Assembly (NCBI RefSeq): GCF_000348985.1
Contig: NC_035926.1
Location: forward strand, 248,001-312,000
DNA: 64,000 nucleotides
Source of the DNA: Huiozyma naganishii CBS 8797
Taxonomy: Eukaryota > Ascomycota > Saccharomycetes > Saccharomycetales > Saccharomycetaceae
Reading direction: 5' to 3'
Shown: one piece after another, positions 22,001-29,863 of the stretch
Layout: each line of letters begins with the position of its first letter
Position numbering within the stretch: position 1 is the stretch's first letter
Notes under the pieces: generated by a model
The model's database searches: none
Told to the model about the DNA's origin: nothing
The model's input: only the letters and a program-made list of their open reading frames with translations
Program-made: the position numbers and the translations under genes

Positions 22001-22432
22001 AACCTGGAAGAGTTGGAGATGCAAAAGAAGCTACTACAAAATGAGCTTGCCAATTTGGAGAAGTCGCAGCAGAGAAGAGCTGCTCGTCAAGGCACCAGAA
22101 GGAAAGTGGACAGCAACGGTAAAGTCACCAAAAATAAGAACACCACAAGGCGCTGTGCTACGTGTGGGCAAGTCGGGCACATCAGAACGAATAAGACGTG
22201 TCCTATGTACAATGTTTCTGGGGCGCAAACTTCTAGTGCAGCCTTGAACGTTGATCTGGTTAGGAACAGTAGTGCTATGAATCTGGCGGCAATGTCAGCC
22301 AGCCCTGGTCCGTCTACCCCAGGTTTCCCGCCCTCCATGGGGGCGACACCTCTACAAAATGACATCTCGGCATCGTCGCCTAGGAAGGCGGACTCGAGAC
22401 CCGATACTGATGCAAACACGATTGTGCCCTGA
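19028..22432 (+). CDS. TAF1: TFIID subunit 1
   Basis: 1,134 residues from the ATG at 19028 (a GTG three codons earlier is not a yeast start). Seen: an acidic N-terminal region suited to the TAND segment that binds TBP, the conserved DUF3591 core (about 400-800, with FYKVNLLRNELRFFHRPRF and SVITFNRLKTRKRKR), and a C-terminal CCHC-type zinc knuckle, CATCGQVGHIRTNKTCP (about 1040). No bromodomains are present, as in other yeast Taf1 proteins. It is the scaffold of TFIID, binds TBP and contacts promoters. In S. cerevisiae TAF1 is on chromosome VII; here it lies between DYN3 and LIP1. The tail after the knuckle is Ser/Pro-rich and probably disordered. Confidence 0.93.
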   Translation: MAGSKAPSSNAKKASKSSANNDLTNEDEAYDAIFNGEFGSMEVGSFINGKDAEGATEHLPDAVDFEDEDELADEEDPDIDGPGAVHGGSNGSGQKHMTAVDSSASIIDYGSSHLVMEDFQNGNSMQDVKMDDHFSRPRTHSEEFMAVISHDERALDGDNLGANEDVFQNENNALFMGMDNTSMTFMDNTAASYDIFNMGDGQRPHYEQQQQLSLSEGQMRRSSSHQMPVNDEAIRQRKMKNKADRERRLLKYYFPDFKKGKIMKWNRCIYRKKFPYPWYRDVFHKQPKPLFPVNLKIKVQPDQKRIFNTVDYSTLVQNRKHRNSLLNVTPDGFQSEDIDNEEQRPADNKTIPEDLLIATDSWDQDKIIDNSSSPTPSVIIKDLTKNNLLDDNESDWDWDPHDLVDAKLHTAKVAELDMNDEKLLLLLNKPTGSNTASRKLGHWNSSALEIPSTDKLLSQKFNISNDHTYAILKHTHQPKIRATISNLNIEHSKPASNLQSPFYKVNLLRNELRFFHRPRFGEQIQYGSVITFNRLKTRKRKRDKGKDVKESFGTSQDLTVGDTAPVYLMEYSEQTPLALSKFGMANKLINYYRKTSEEDTLRPKLSVGETHVLGVQDKSPFWNFGFVEPGHIVPTLYNNMIRAPVFKHEVSGTDFLMVRSTGHGVNSRFFLRNINHLFTVGQTLPVEEIPGPNSRKVTSMRATRLRMIVYRILNRVPARAISIEPITKHFPDQDYGQNRQKIKEFMKYQRDGPDKGLWKLKEGEPLLDNENTKKLMSPEQISEVESMSHALQFMEDNENYNFDEKLLKLEEELLPWNITRNFINSTQMRAMVQIHGAGDPTGCGEGFSFLKTSMKGGFVRSNSETPGADKGSSKQNSHTYNVVQQQKVYNEEIARTWYTHAKSLSVTNPFEEIDDLDMVNPTNSHVRTRSADGKILRIIRKTRDANGIIQRQTVVIRDPRVIKGYLKGKERRKEAKLDVNKLLEEDAANINNLEELEMQKKLLQNELANLEKSQQRRAARQGTRRKVDSNGKVTKNKNTTRRCATCGQVGHIRTNKTCPMYNVSGAQTSSAALNVDLVRNSSAMNLAAMSASPGPSTPGFPPSMGATPLQNDISASSPRKADSRPDTDANTIVP

Positions 22433-22576
22433 TCTGACCTAGAGGGGCCTCTAAATCATACCATAAATGCATCCTTTGATCTGATCGTTTGATAAATATA
22501 GTGTATATTTCAACAATATGTATACATTAATACATACTAGGTATTAATATCCATACAGACTGTTTGCTATGCGATT

Positions 22577-23047
22577 CTATAAATGGTAGAGAGTGGCATC
22601 ATTACACATCTCCTTCACCAGTTCCTTGTCTGAATCATAGCCCACGTAAGCCCAGTAACCCGCTTCGCCCTTAACTTCCCCCAATGGATAATGGATAGGC
22701 TTTACGCTCTCGTTTTCAATGAGGCAGAAGGACAAGTTTTCCTCGTTTGGTTCGTAATCCCTGACGATTCTCTTCATGATCGTCTTTAGTTCGCCTCTCT
22801 TGTCGCAACTTGGACCCCCCACGGCGGACAGTTTGAACACCGAGGACGGCTCACCCATGGAGTCCCTGATCGGGTCTCTTACGATTGTGCAATGGAACCA
22901 TTCGTAGTTGATTCTGGTCGAATATTTGAAGTACTCAACAGCAGCGATCAGCAGCAGGGAAAGAATGATATATTGGAACAGAGCCTTGATCCTTGGCTTT
23001 GGTTTGAAATGTTTGCTGTTGACTTTGTTTGTTGTCTCAGAAGTCAT
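22577..23047 (-). CDS. LIP1: Ceramide synthase regulatory subunit Lip1
   Basis: 156 residues from the ATG at 23047 (S. cerevisiae about 150). The upstream open frame starts at a TTG and is not used. One membrane helix (about 35-50, LLLIAAVEYFKY) is followed by a lumenal domain with the conserved stretch TRINYEWFHCT, GGPSCDKRGE and RDYEPNEENLSFC. Lip1 is an ER single-span protein required, with Lag1 or Lac1, for acyl-CoA-dependent ceramide synthesis. It is the last gene of the block collinear with YMR298-YMR306. In S. cerevisiae its 5' side faces PRC1; here it faces the 3' end of GPH1, so a rearrangement breakpoint lies at about 23.05-23.39 kb. Confidence 0.93.
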   Translation of the reverse strand: MTSETTNKVNSKHFKPKPRIKALFQYIILSLLLIAAVEYFKYSTRINYEWFHCTIVRDPIRDSMGEPSSVFKLSAVGGPSCDKRGELKTIMKRIVRDYEPNEENLSFCLIENESVKPIHYPLGEVKGEAGYWAYVGYDSDKELVKEMCNDATLYHL

Positions 23048-23386
23048 TGATGCTGTGGAAGGTGGCGTGGTGTGACTTGGAGGAGGGAACGGGAGATTTT
23101 TCAATGTGTCAACAAGCTTTTTGGTTTTGCCTCTCTGTAAGTTTGTTTTTTTTTCTTTTTCAAACGCATAAGTTTGGCAGCTTTTCTTTCGAAGTGAAGG
23201 GACACAACGTCAGAGGCACTTGTAACAAGTTTATTATCCAGTACACACTTGTAATACACATACAGATATATAAAATGTTTGAGAAAATACCCTTTATAAT
23301 CTAAGCGAGGGTTCCCAGTAACAACCCAACGAGGAAGGCCCGTAAGGCAAAAATAGAAAAAAGACGGCGCCCCCCTGCAGTCAAAT
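23048..23386. other. LIP1 upstream region and GPH1 3' region; synteny breakpoint
   Basis: 339 bp. It contains the LIP1 promoter and GPH1 terminator but no LTR or tRNA that could explain the break in gene order. A T-rich run at about 23145-23165 is the only low-complexity feature. Confidence 0.5.
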
Positions 23387-26140
23387 TCAGGCCTTGACAG
23401 GTTCCACGTTCCAGATCGTTTCCGAGTATTCCTGGATACAACGGTCACTGCTGAAGAACCCGATGTTTGCCACAGACAGGATAGATTTTTTGATCCATTC
23501 ACGTCTGTCGTTGTGGTAGAACTGGTCGGCAAGTTCCTGCGTCGCGATGTACGAGTCGAAGTCGTCGCTGACCAAGTAGTAATCGCCGTGTTGCTTGACG
23601 GCGTCGACGATTGGCTTGAACTCCTGAGGGTTTTCTGGGGAAAAGTTGCCCTGTTCGATGTAGTCCAACACTTTCTCCAAGTCCTCTGGGAGGGCCGTTG
23701 GGTGGTACTGGTGATTGTATCTTAGGTCCTCGACGTTCTCGCTCAGGTTACCGAACAAGAAGATGTTGTCCTCGCCGATCTCTCTTGTGATCTCGACGTT
23801 GGCACCGTCGACGGTCCCGATGATCAGCCCACCGTTCATGACGAACTTCATGTTGGAGGTACCGGAGGCCTCTGTCCCCGCGGTGGAGATATGTTCGCTG
23901 ATGTCGCTTGCAGGGATGATGATTTCTGCCTTGGAGACGTTGTATTCTGGGATGAAGACGACTTTCAACAAGTTCTCGATCTCTGCGTCGTTGTTCACGA
24001 CCTCCGCGACAGAGTTGATTAGCTTGATGATCAGTTTGGCCATGTAGTACCCTGGGGCGCTCTTCCCGCCGAAGATGGAGACCTTCCGAGGGAACTTCTT
24101 TGCGACTTCCTCGATGGGGACGCCGTTCTTCAGCATGGTCTTCATGGCCAAGTAACGGTACACGACACCGAAGACGTTCAACTGTTGCCTTTTGTACTCG
24201 TGGATACGCTTGACCTGGATGTCAAACATGGTGTCGCTGATGTGTTCTCTGTCGATGATGTCGACGCCGTCGTTCAAGTTCTTGATCAAGTCCGCGAGTC
24301 TGATCTTGTTGTGTTGCTTGACTTTATCCCATTTGTCCTGGAACTCTTTGTCCTCGGCGAACTTGGTCATTTCCGTTAGCTTTGGCATATCCAAGAGGAA
24401 GTTGAACTGTGGGTCGTTGATGGCCTCTGCGATGAGGTCTGTCAATTTAGGGTTGGCCTGTTTCAACCATCTTCTTGGGGTGATACCGTTAGTGACGTTT
24501 GTGAATTTGGATTCTCCGTAGAACTTGACGAAGTCGTGGAATATTGTCTTTTTGATCAATTCCGAATGCAACTCGGCAACACCGTTCACCTTGTGGGACC
24601 CCACGATGGCCAAGAACGCCATTCTGATCTGTCTCTCGGCCCCTGCCTCCTCGATGATGGAGATTCTGGAAAGCAGGTCGATATCCTTGGGGAACTTCTT
24701 GGCGACCTCTTGTAGGAAGAACCAGTTGATGTCGTAGATGATCTCCAAGTGTCTTGGTAGCAAGTGTCCGAACAGCCCAACAGGCCATTTCTCGAGGGCC
24801 TCCTGCATGACTGTGTGGTTGGTGTAGGCGAAAGTGTTTGTTACGATCTCCCATGCCTCGTGCCAGTCCAATTTCTCCAAATCGACCAGGATTCTTTGCA
24901 ATTCGACCAATGCGAGTGTTGGATGAGTGTCGTTCAACTGGATGGCGATCTGGTCTGGGAACTCTGACCAGGGTCTCTTTGATTTCTTGAACCGTCTGAT
25001 GATATCGTGCAAGGAGGCGGAACACCAGAAGTACTGTTGCTTGAGTCTGAGTTCCTTGCCCTGTTCGAAGTTATCGTTCGGGTACAGCACGGCGGTGATG
25101 GACTCGGCACGCTGTTGTTGCCCGACGGAGTTTCTGTAGTCCCCCGAGTTGAACTTGGCGAAATCGAACTCCGTGGTGGGTCTTGCCTGCCACAATCTCA
25201 GATTATTGACGTTGCTGGTCTTGTAACCTGGCACGGGCATGTCGTACGCGACGGCGATGATTCTCTCGCCACCGATCCACTGCGACGGGGATAAAGTGGA
25301 CGCGTCCTTCTCGGACCTGTCGACGTACCCGTAGAAAGTAATTGGGAACTGTACCTCGTTACGCTCGATCTCCCACGCGTTACCGAAGTTGAGCCAGTAG
25401 TCCGGGGTCTCCACTTGGTACCCGTCGATGATCTTCTGCGAGAAGATCCCGTACTGGTAGCGAAGCCCGTACCCCCACGCGGGGATATTCTCCGTGGCCA
25501 TTGAGTCGACGAAGCAGGCGGCCAGTCTCCCGAGCCCGCCGTTCCCCAACCCGGCGTCCTGTTCCTTCTCCAGGACGTCCTCCAGTCTGAACCCCAACTG
25601 GTCCAGCGCGTCCCCGATCATCTCGCGAGAGTTCGGGTTCTGTTTCTTCGGGTCTGAGGAACCGGCACTAGATGGGGGCCCGCCCGTGGTGTGTTTCTCG
25701 TCGTCCTCGACCTCCATGTTGATCAGCGCGTTGTCCAGCGCTCTCCCCATCAAAAACTCGAGGGACAGGTAGTACACTCTCTTTGGGTCTCTCGTGGTGA
25801 ACTTCTGCTGCGTCTTGTTCCAGTCGATGACCAGGTTGTCCCTCACGGACATGGACGTTGCCTCGTACGCTGCCAGGTCGTCACAGTTGTACAGGGACCT
25901 CGCGAGGGTGGTCTCCACGTGGTCCACGAACCGCGACTGGAAGTCCTGCTCGTCTTTGAACTTCTTGACCTGGTGCTTGTTCCACAGGGCCCTCGACTGC
26001 AGGGGGATCATTGCGTCGATCGCCTTGATCTCCTGGGGCAGGAACCCGGTGAGTCTCCTCGTGAGCCGCGGGATCTGCTTTGGAGAGGACGGCTCCTCGG
26101 TGATCATATCGTTAGTGGTGCTTGGGTAGGATGGCGACAT
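23387..26140 (-). CDS. GPH1: Glycogen phosphorylase
   Basis: 917 residues (S. cerevisiae about 902). GT35 family. Seen: GNGGLGRLAACFVDSMAT, the active-site segment after residue 190; VNGVAELHSELIK; and the pyridoxal-phosphate lysine in EASGTSNMKFVMNGGLIIGT (about 763). The enzyme releases glucose-1-phosphate from glycogen. The first 40 residues carry Ser/Thr, including the region where the yeast enzyme is phosphorylated. Third codon positions are strongly G/C, much more so than in the genes to the left, and fit both high expression and the G+C-rich block. The upstream region has five CCCCT stress elements. Confidence 0.97.
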   Translation of the reverse strand: MSPSYPSTTNDMITEEPSSPKQIPRLTRRLTGFLPQEIKAIDAMIPLQSRALWNKHQVKKFKDEQDFQSRFVDHVETTLARSLYNCDDLAAYEATSMSVRDNLVIDWNKTQQKFTTRDPKRVYYLSLEFLMGRALDNALINMEVEDDEKHTTGGPPSSAGSSDPKKQNPNSREMIGDALDQLGFRLEDVLEKEQDAGLGNGGLGRLAACFVDSMATENIPAWGYGLRYQYGIFSQKIIDGYQVETPDYWLNFGNAWEIERNEVQFPITFYGYVDRSEKDASTLSPSQWIGGERIIAVAYDMPVPGYKTSNVNNLRLWQARPTTEFDFAKFNSGDYRNSVGQQQRAESITAVLYPNDNFEQGKELRLKQQYFWCSASLHDIIRRFKKSKRPWSEFPDQIAIQLNDTHPTLALVELQRILVDLEKLDWHEAWEIVTNTFAYTNHTVMQEALEKWPVGLFGHLLPRHLEIIYDINWFFLQEVAKKFPKDIDLLSRISIIEEAGAERQIRMAFLAIVGSHKVNGVAELHSELIKKTIFHDFVKFYGESKFTNVTNGITPRRWLKQANPKLTDLIAEAINDPQFNFLLDMPKLTEMTKFAEDKEFQDKWDKVKQHNKIRLADLIKNLNDGVDIIDREHISDTMFDIQVKRIHEYKRQQLNVFGVVYRYLAMKTMLKNGVPIEEVAKKFPRKVSIFGGKSAPGYYMAKLIIKLINSVAEVVNNDAEIENLLKVVFIPEYNVSKAEIIIPASDISEHISTAGTEASGTSNMKFVMNGGLIIGTVDGANVEITREIGEDNIFLFGNLSENVEDLRYNHQYHPTALPEDLEKVLDYIEQGNFSPENPQEFKPIVDAVKQHGDYYLVSDDFDSYIATQELADQFYHNDRREWIKKSILSVANIGFFSSDRCIQEYSETIWNVEPVKA

Positions 26141-27054
26141 ACCTGGATATCCGTATACGCAAAGCGAGGGTCGAACAGAGATATCGGAGGCAGCAGCTGG
26201 TGTGTCTGCTGTTGTGTGCGAGGCAAGAAGGAGAGAGGGAAGAAGAGGAATTGGAACCCCCCTGCCGCCCCCCCCCCTCTATATATACACAAACAACGTG
26301 CCTCCCCTCGCCCCCACAACCGCTGTAAATCACGCATACCGCACCCCCCTACTGCTGCTGATACGCTACGCTACACCAGACCACTACGCTGGCGGTAACA
26401 CAGGGCGGCATCTCTCGTATCTGCGCAGCCGGGGTCCGGCTCCTGCTGCGCTCTGCGGCGGTGTCTGTGGCGGGGCCGTCTCGAGGGGGGGGGGTTGCGG
26501 CCGGGTGAGGGCGCGCCGGCCCCTATTCCAGACCTGGCGGGGGAAACACGGCACAGCACATTTACCCACATACAAGTTGAGCAGAGCGTGCACTCGGCCA
26601 TCCCATCACGTGCAGTTCCGCAGTCACGTGATGGGCAGTTTTTCTCCGGCGGAACTGCAAAATTCCAACCCCGCACCAGGTCGAGGGCCGGGTGGGTTAC
26701 CCGGGTGGGACGGGTGGGACGCCGTTTTCTGTTTTCCGTTTTTCTCTGTTTTTTTCTCTTCTTCTTCGCTCGCTTGTTCAATTTTTTCAGCTGCTTCTCA
26801 TTTCTGTTTTGTATATCAGGAGGATCATCACAGGAAGTCTGCATTTCGTCACACAGCATTACACGTTAAGTCTACTACCAGCACAACACACACACACGGG
26901 CCATTCTTATTTTCCTCATTTCTCTCCTTTTAAGGCTATTTTTTGAAAAGTATTCTGAAACACAAGCTACCAACCTCCAGGTTTCTACCGGTACAGGCAA
27001 GTTTCGCTGACTAAACAAGAGTTCGCTGGGCTTGTTCTTTGTTCTTCACCCCCA
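26141..27054. promoter_or_regulatory. GPH1-SAT4 divergent promoter with STREs and a palindromic E-box pair
   Basis: 914 bp, G+C-rich with homopolymer runs of C and G at about 26260-26277 and 26486-26495. Msn2/4 stress elements (CCCCT on this strand) occur at 26259-26263, 26274-26278, 26304-26308, 26346-26350 and 26520-26524. A TATATATA box lies at about 26280, some 140 bp before the GPH1 ATG. Two CACGTG cores (26607-26612, 26625-26630) form the inner ends of a perfect 11-bp inverted repeat (26602-26612, 26625-26635). Stress induction of GPH1 through STREs is known in S. cerevisiae. Long open frames here are by-products of the base composition. Confidence 0.55.
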
Positions 27055-28776
27055 ATGCCAACATCTAACGATACTGATGGCTCTGTGTCCAGAAAGAACA
27101 CTCTTTCAAAGATGAAGAAATTCTTTGGCGCGGGGAGCACCACCACAGACACCGCGAAGAAACTCAATAATTCGAACGCTCAAGGGTCAGGGTCCCCCAA
27201 ATTGGGTTCCCCCTTGCAAAAGGGGAGTTTTTATATTGGCGGTATCGAGAGTGAGTTGAGAGCCGTCTCACCCACTCACTCTAACTCATCCGTACTCTCT
27301 CTGTCCAAAAAGATAGATAACAATTTGACCCCGAAATCCTTGTCCTCGTCGTCGACAGCATCCCTGGGTTCAAACACTTCCTCAAAGGCCCCCAAGAAGA
27401 CTCAGCAGAGGAAGAAGGCATCACCACCACCGCCCGCTACCATCAACCCAGTGCAGAGTCCAACAAGTGTCACGACTTCGCCCAATGGGTCGCTAGTAGA
27501 TATTTCGGTCCCCAATGCTAAAGCGTCTCCACAGTGTAAAAGGTTCATCGTGTTCGAAAATGGGAGACACGAACACCATTTGAAGAACGCAAAGAGACAG
27601 GAGAAATTGACCTCGATGTTGAAGAATATGGTCGGTGCGCAGAAATTGAGGAACGAGGCGAGATCAGCAGTGCCCGACATCATACAAGGTGGGAAAGCGG
27701 CAAGTAGAACCGCTAACTACCCTCCCACTCTGATCTCCGGGTTGGTCAAACAACTGGAACAGAACAGTGATAGGAACGCGAGGGGGGACCACCCGATTAG
27801 TGGCGCGTCCAACGTCGGTGAGGAGAAACCCCTCAAGAGGAGTAAAGTCCCGGGTGCGGCACCGGCACCAGTGGAACAGAAGGACTCGAGGTCGTTTGCG
27901 GAGAAGTACGGCAGGTGTCAGGAGGTGCTAGGTAAAGGCGCCTTCGGGGTGGTCAGGATATGTCACAAGAAACCCATGAGTAAAATGGAGGGGGAGAAAC
28001 TGTTTGCAGTGAAGGAATTCAAAAGGAAGAGCTCAGAACCAGTCGACAAGTACTCCAAGAGACTCACCTCCGAGTTTTGTATCTCCTCCTCATTGCACCA
28101 TCCAAATATCGTCGCCACCCTAGACCTCTTCCAGGACGCGAAGGGCGACTACTGTGAAGTAATGGAGTACTGTGCTGGTGGCGACCTGTTCACACTCATC
28201 ATTGCGTTCGGGAAACTGGAGTACATGGAGGCAGACTGTTTCTTCAAACAACTAGTCAGAGGCGTCGTGTACATGCACGACATGGGCGTCTGTCACAGAG
28301 ACTTGAAACCTGAAAACTTGCTTCTCACATCAAACGGGATCGTCAAGATCACCGATTTCGGGAACAGCGAATGTTTCAAGATGGCGTGGGAGAAGGATAT
28401 ACACCTCAGCGGCGGCGTCTGCGGGTCCACGCCCTATATCGCCCCGGAGGAGTACACACACAAGGAGTTCGACCCAAGGCCAGTGGATATCTGGGCCTGT
28501 GGTGTCATCTACATGGCTATGAGAACAGGGAGGCAACTGTGGAACGCAGCGAAGAAAGACGACCATTTCTACATGAAGTACCTCAGGGGGAGAAGGGAGA
28601 AGGACGGGTACGAACCCATAGAACACCTCAAGAGGGCAAGGTGCAGAAACGTCATATACTCGATGCTGGACCCGGTGCCGCACAGAAGGATCACTGGTAA
28701 GCAGATTTTGAACAGCGAGTGGGGGAGGGAGATGAAGTGCTGTACGGACTCGCATCTCAGGAAACCGACCTCCTAA
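27055..28776 (+). CDS. SAT4: Ser/Thr protein kinase Sat4/Hal4
   Basis: 573 residues (S. cerevisiae about 603). The N-terminal 280 residues are Ser/Thr/Lys-rich and disordered. The kinase domain (about 285-555) shows the Gly loop VLGKGAFGVVRI, Lys in FAVKEFKR, HRDLKPENLL (about 413), DFG in KITDFGNSE, and the APE motif as YIAPEEY. FTLIIAFGKLEYMEADCFFK is typical of the Hal4/Hal5 group. Family knowledge: Sat4 supports the Trk1-Trk2 potassium transporters and salt tolerance. It is convergent with RVS161, as YCR008W and YCR009C are in S. cerevisiae, which favours SAT4 over HAL5. G+C-rich codon use continues from GPH1. Confidence 0.92.
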   Translation: MPTSNDTDGSVSRKNTLSKMKKFFGAGSTTTDTAKKLNNSNAQGSGSPKLGSPLQKGSFYIGGIESELRAVSPTHSNSSVLSLSKKIDNNLTPKSLSSSSTASLGSNTSSKAPKKTQQRKKASPPPPATINPVQSPTSVTTSPNGSLVDISVPNAKASPQCKRFIVFENGRHEHHLKNAKRQEKLTSMLKNMVGAQKLRNEARSAVPDIIQGGKAASRTANYPPTLISGLVKQLEQNSDRNARGDHPISGASNVGEEKPLKRSKVPGAAPAPVEQKDSRSFAEKYGRCQEVLGKGAFGVVRICHKKPMSKMEGEKLFAVKEFKRKSSEPVDKYSKRLTSEFCISSSLHHPNIVATLDLFQDAKGDYCEVMEYCAGGDLFTLIIAFGKLEYMEADCFFKQLVRGVVYMHDMGVCHRDLKPENLLLTSNGIVKITDFGNSECFKMAWEKDIHLSGGVCGSTPYIAPEEYTHKEFDPRPVDIWACGVIYMAMRTGRQLWNAAKKDDHFYMKYLRGRREKDGYEPIEHLKRARCRNVIYSMLDPVPHRRITGKQILNSEWGREMKCCTDSHLRKPTS

Positions 28777-28920
28777 GCCACCACTACAACCCCCTCTCAT
28801 CCTTTGCACTGCACTTCATGACTTGACGTTTTTTAATACTGTAACCATACCGCACTCATTCATAGCCATCCTGACACATACACATATATTCCTACGTTGT
28901 ACTATTTTTTTTCTCTCGCG

Positions 28921-28945
28921 CAACAGAGCTCGTAGAGCTCTGTTG
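28921..28945. terminator. Perfect 11-bp hairpin between SAT4 and RVS161
   Basis: Arms 28921-28931 (CAACAGAGCTC) and 28935-28945 (GAGCTCTGTTG) pair perfectly around the 3-nt loop GTA. It lies in the 289-bp space between two convergent genes, so it would fold in the 3' UTR or terminator zone of either transcript. Its role is unknown. Confidence 0.4.
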
Positions 28946-29065
28946 CTGTCGCACATAATAAAGTCCAGAAATCTTTAACTACAAGTGTCACTACATATAA
29001 AACAAAGAAAAAGAAAGACTACTGGGGAGTCGTAATGTACTCGAAGAGGGCCCCCGTCTGCCCAA

Positions 29066-29863
29066 TCACTTGAACCCAAGAGCACATATATCCAGCGTCG
29101 CCATCTGTTTCAACAAATCGGCGATCTTGTCGTCCAGCAACCCATTGGCATAGTCGTCTCTCGATTGCGGGTCCAGGTACTGCTGGATCTGTGCCAAACG
29201 GGTGTACCCCTCCGTACAGAACCGCATCTGGATCTTGACCAGCGCCTCGAAACTTGGGTCGTAGTACGGCACCCGTAGCGACACAAGCTGTGGTAGTTCC
29301 ATCTTCAACTGGTCGTTCAAATTATCGTAGATATCCTTTGCGATTTGTAACTCTCTTTCCGCCTTGGGCAGTTTAGACGCATCCTTCGCCGGCTTGTCGA
29401 TCATCCTACGCACTTTCGCCTTCGCAGCATCGTAGTCCTGTTTCTTGTGGCTTCTCTTCTTTATCGCCTCGTCAATCTCCTTAAAGTACGAGGAAAACTT
29501 GGTGATCGGATCCAAAACGGTCTCCCTGAACGGCCCATCCAACTGCTTCACCGTCTCGGAATCAAAATCTTGCACACTTTGCAAGTAGTAGTTCCCCACA
29601 TTGTACCCACCCCCGCTGATATACTTCGAGTCGTCATACAAGCTGGAGATAACCTCCGCAATGGTCACCTGCGACGCAGTCACAGCCCGTATCGAGTCCA
29701 GGTACCCCTTCGCCTCCTTCTGCAACTCGTCACCAGCCCTCTGCAACACCCTGTAGCGCCGCTCCTCCAAGTCGAACTCCTTATCGGGCGTCTTGTCCAC
29801 GCTCTTCACAATCACACTGTTACCAGCCCTATTTATCGCCTTCTTGAACCCAACCCAACTCAT
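29066..29863 (-). CDS. RVS161: BAR-domain protein Rvs161 (amphiphysin-like)
   Basis: 265 residues, the S. cerevisiae length. The whole protein is an N-BAR domain, starting MSWVGFKKAINRAGNSVI with a basic amphipathic helix, followed by three long helices (for example YRVLQRAGDELQKEAKGYL and ELQIAKDIYDNLNDQLKMEL). There is no SH3 domain, which separates it from Rvs167. It forms a heterodimer with Rvs167 that drives vesicle scission in endocytosis and also acts in cell fusion. Convergent with SAT4. It is the last conserved gene before the gene-poor region. Confidence 0.96.
   Translation of the reverse strand: MSWVGFKKAINRAGNSVIVKSVDKTPDKEFDLEERRYRVLQRAGDELQKEAKGYLDSIRAVTASQVTIAEVISSLYDDSKYISGGGYNVGNYYLQSVQDFDSETVKQLDGPFRETVLDPITKFSSYFKEIDEAIKKRSHKKQDYDAAKAKVRRMIDKPAKDASKLPKAERELQIAKDIYDNLNDQLKMELPQLVSLRVPYYDPSFEALVKIQMRFCTEGYTRLAQIQQYLDPQSRDDYANGLLDDKIADLLKQMATLDICALGFK

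Noticed and set aside
26202..26933. 243-codon and overlapping frames in the GPH1-SAT4 gap
   Set aside because: High G+C and homopolymer runs suppress stops in several frames at once. STRE and TATA elements show it is a promoter.
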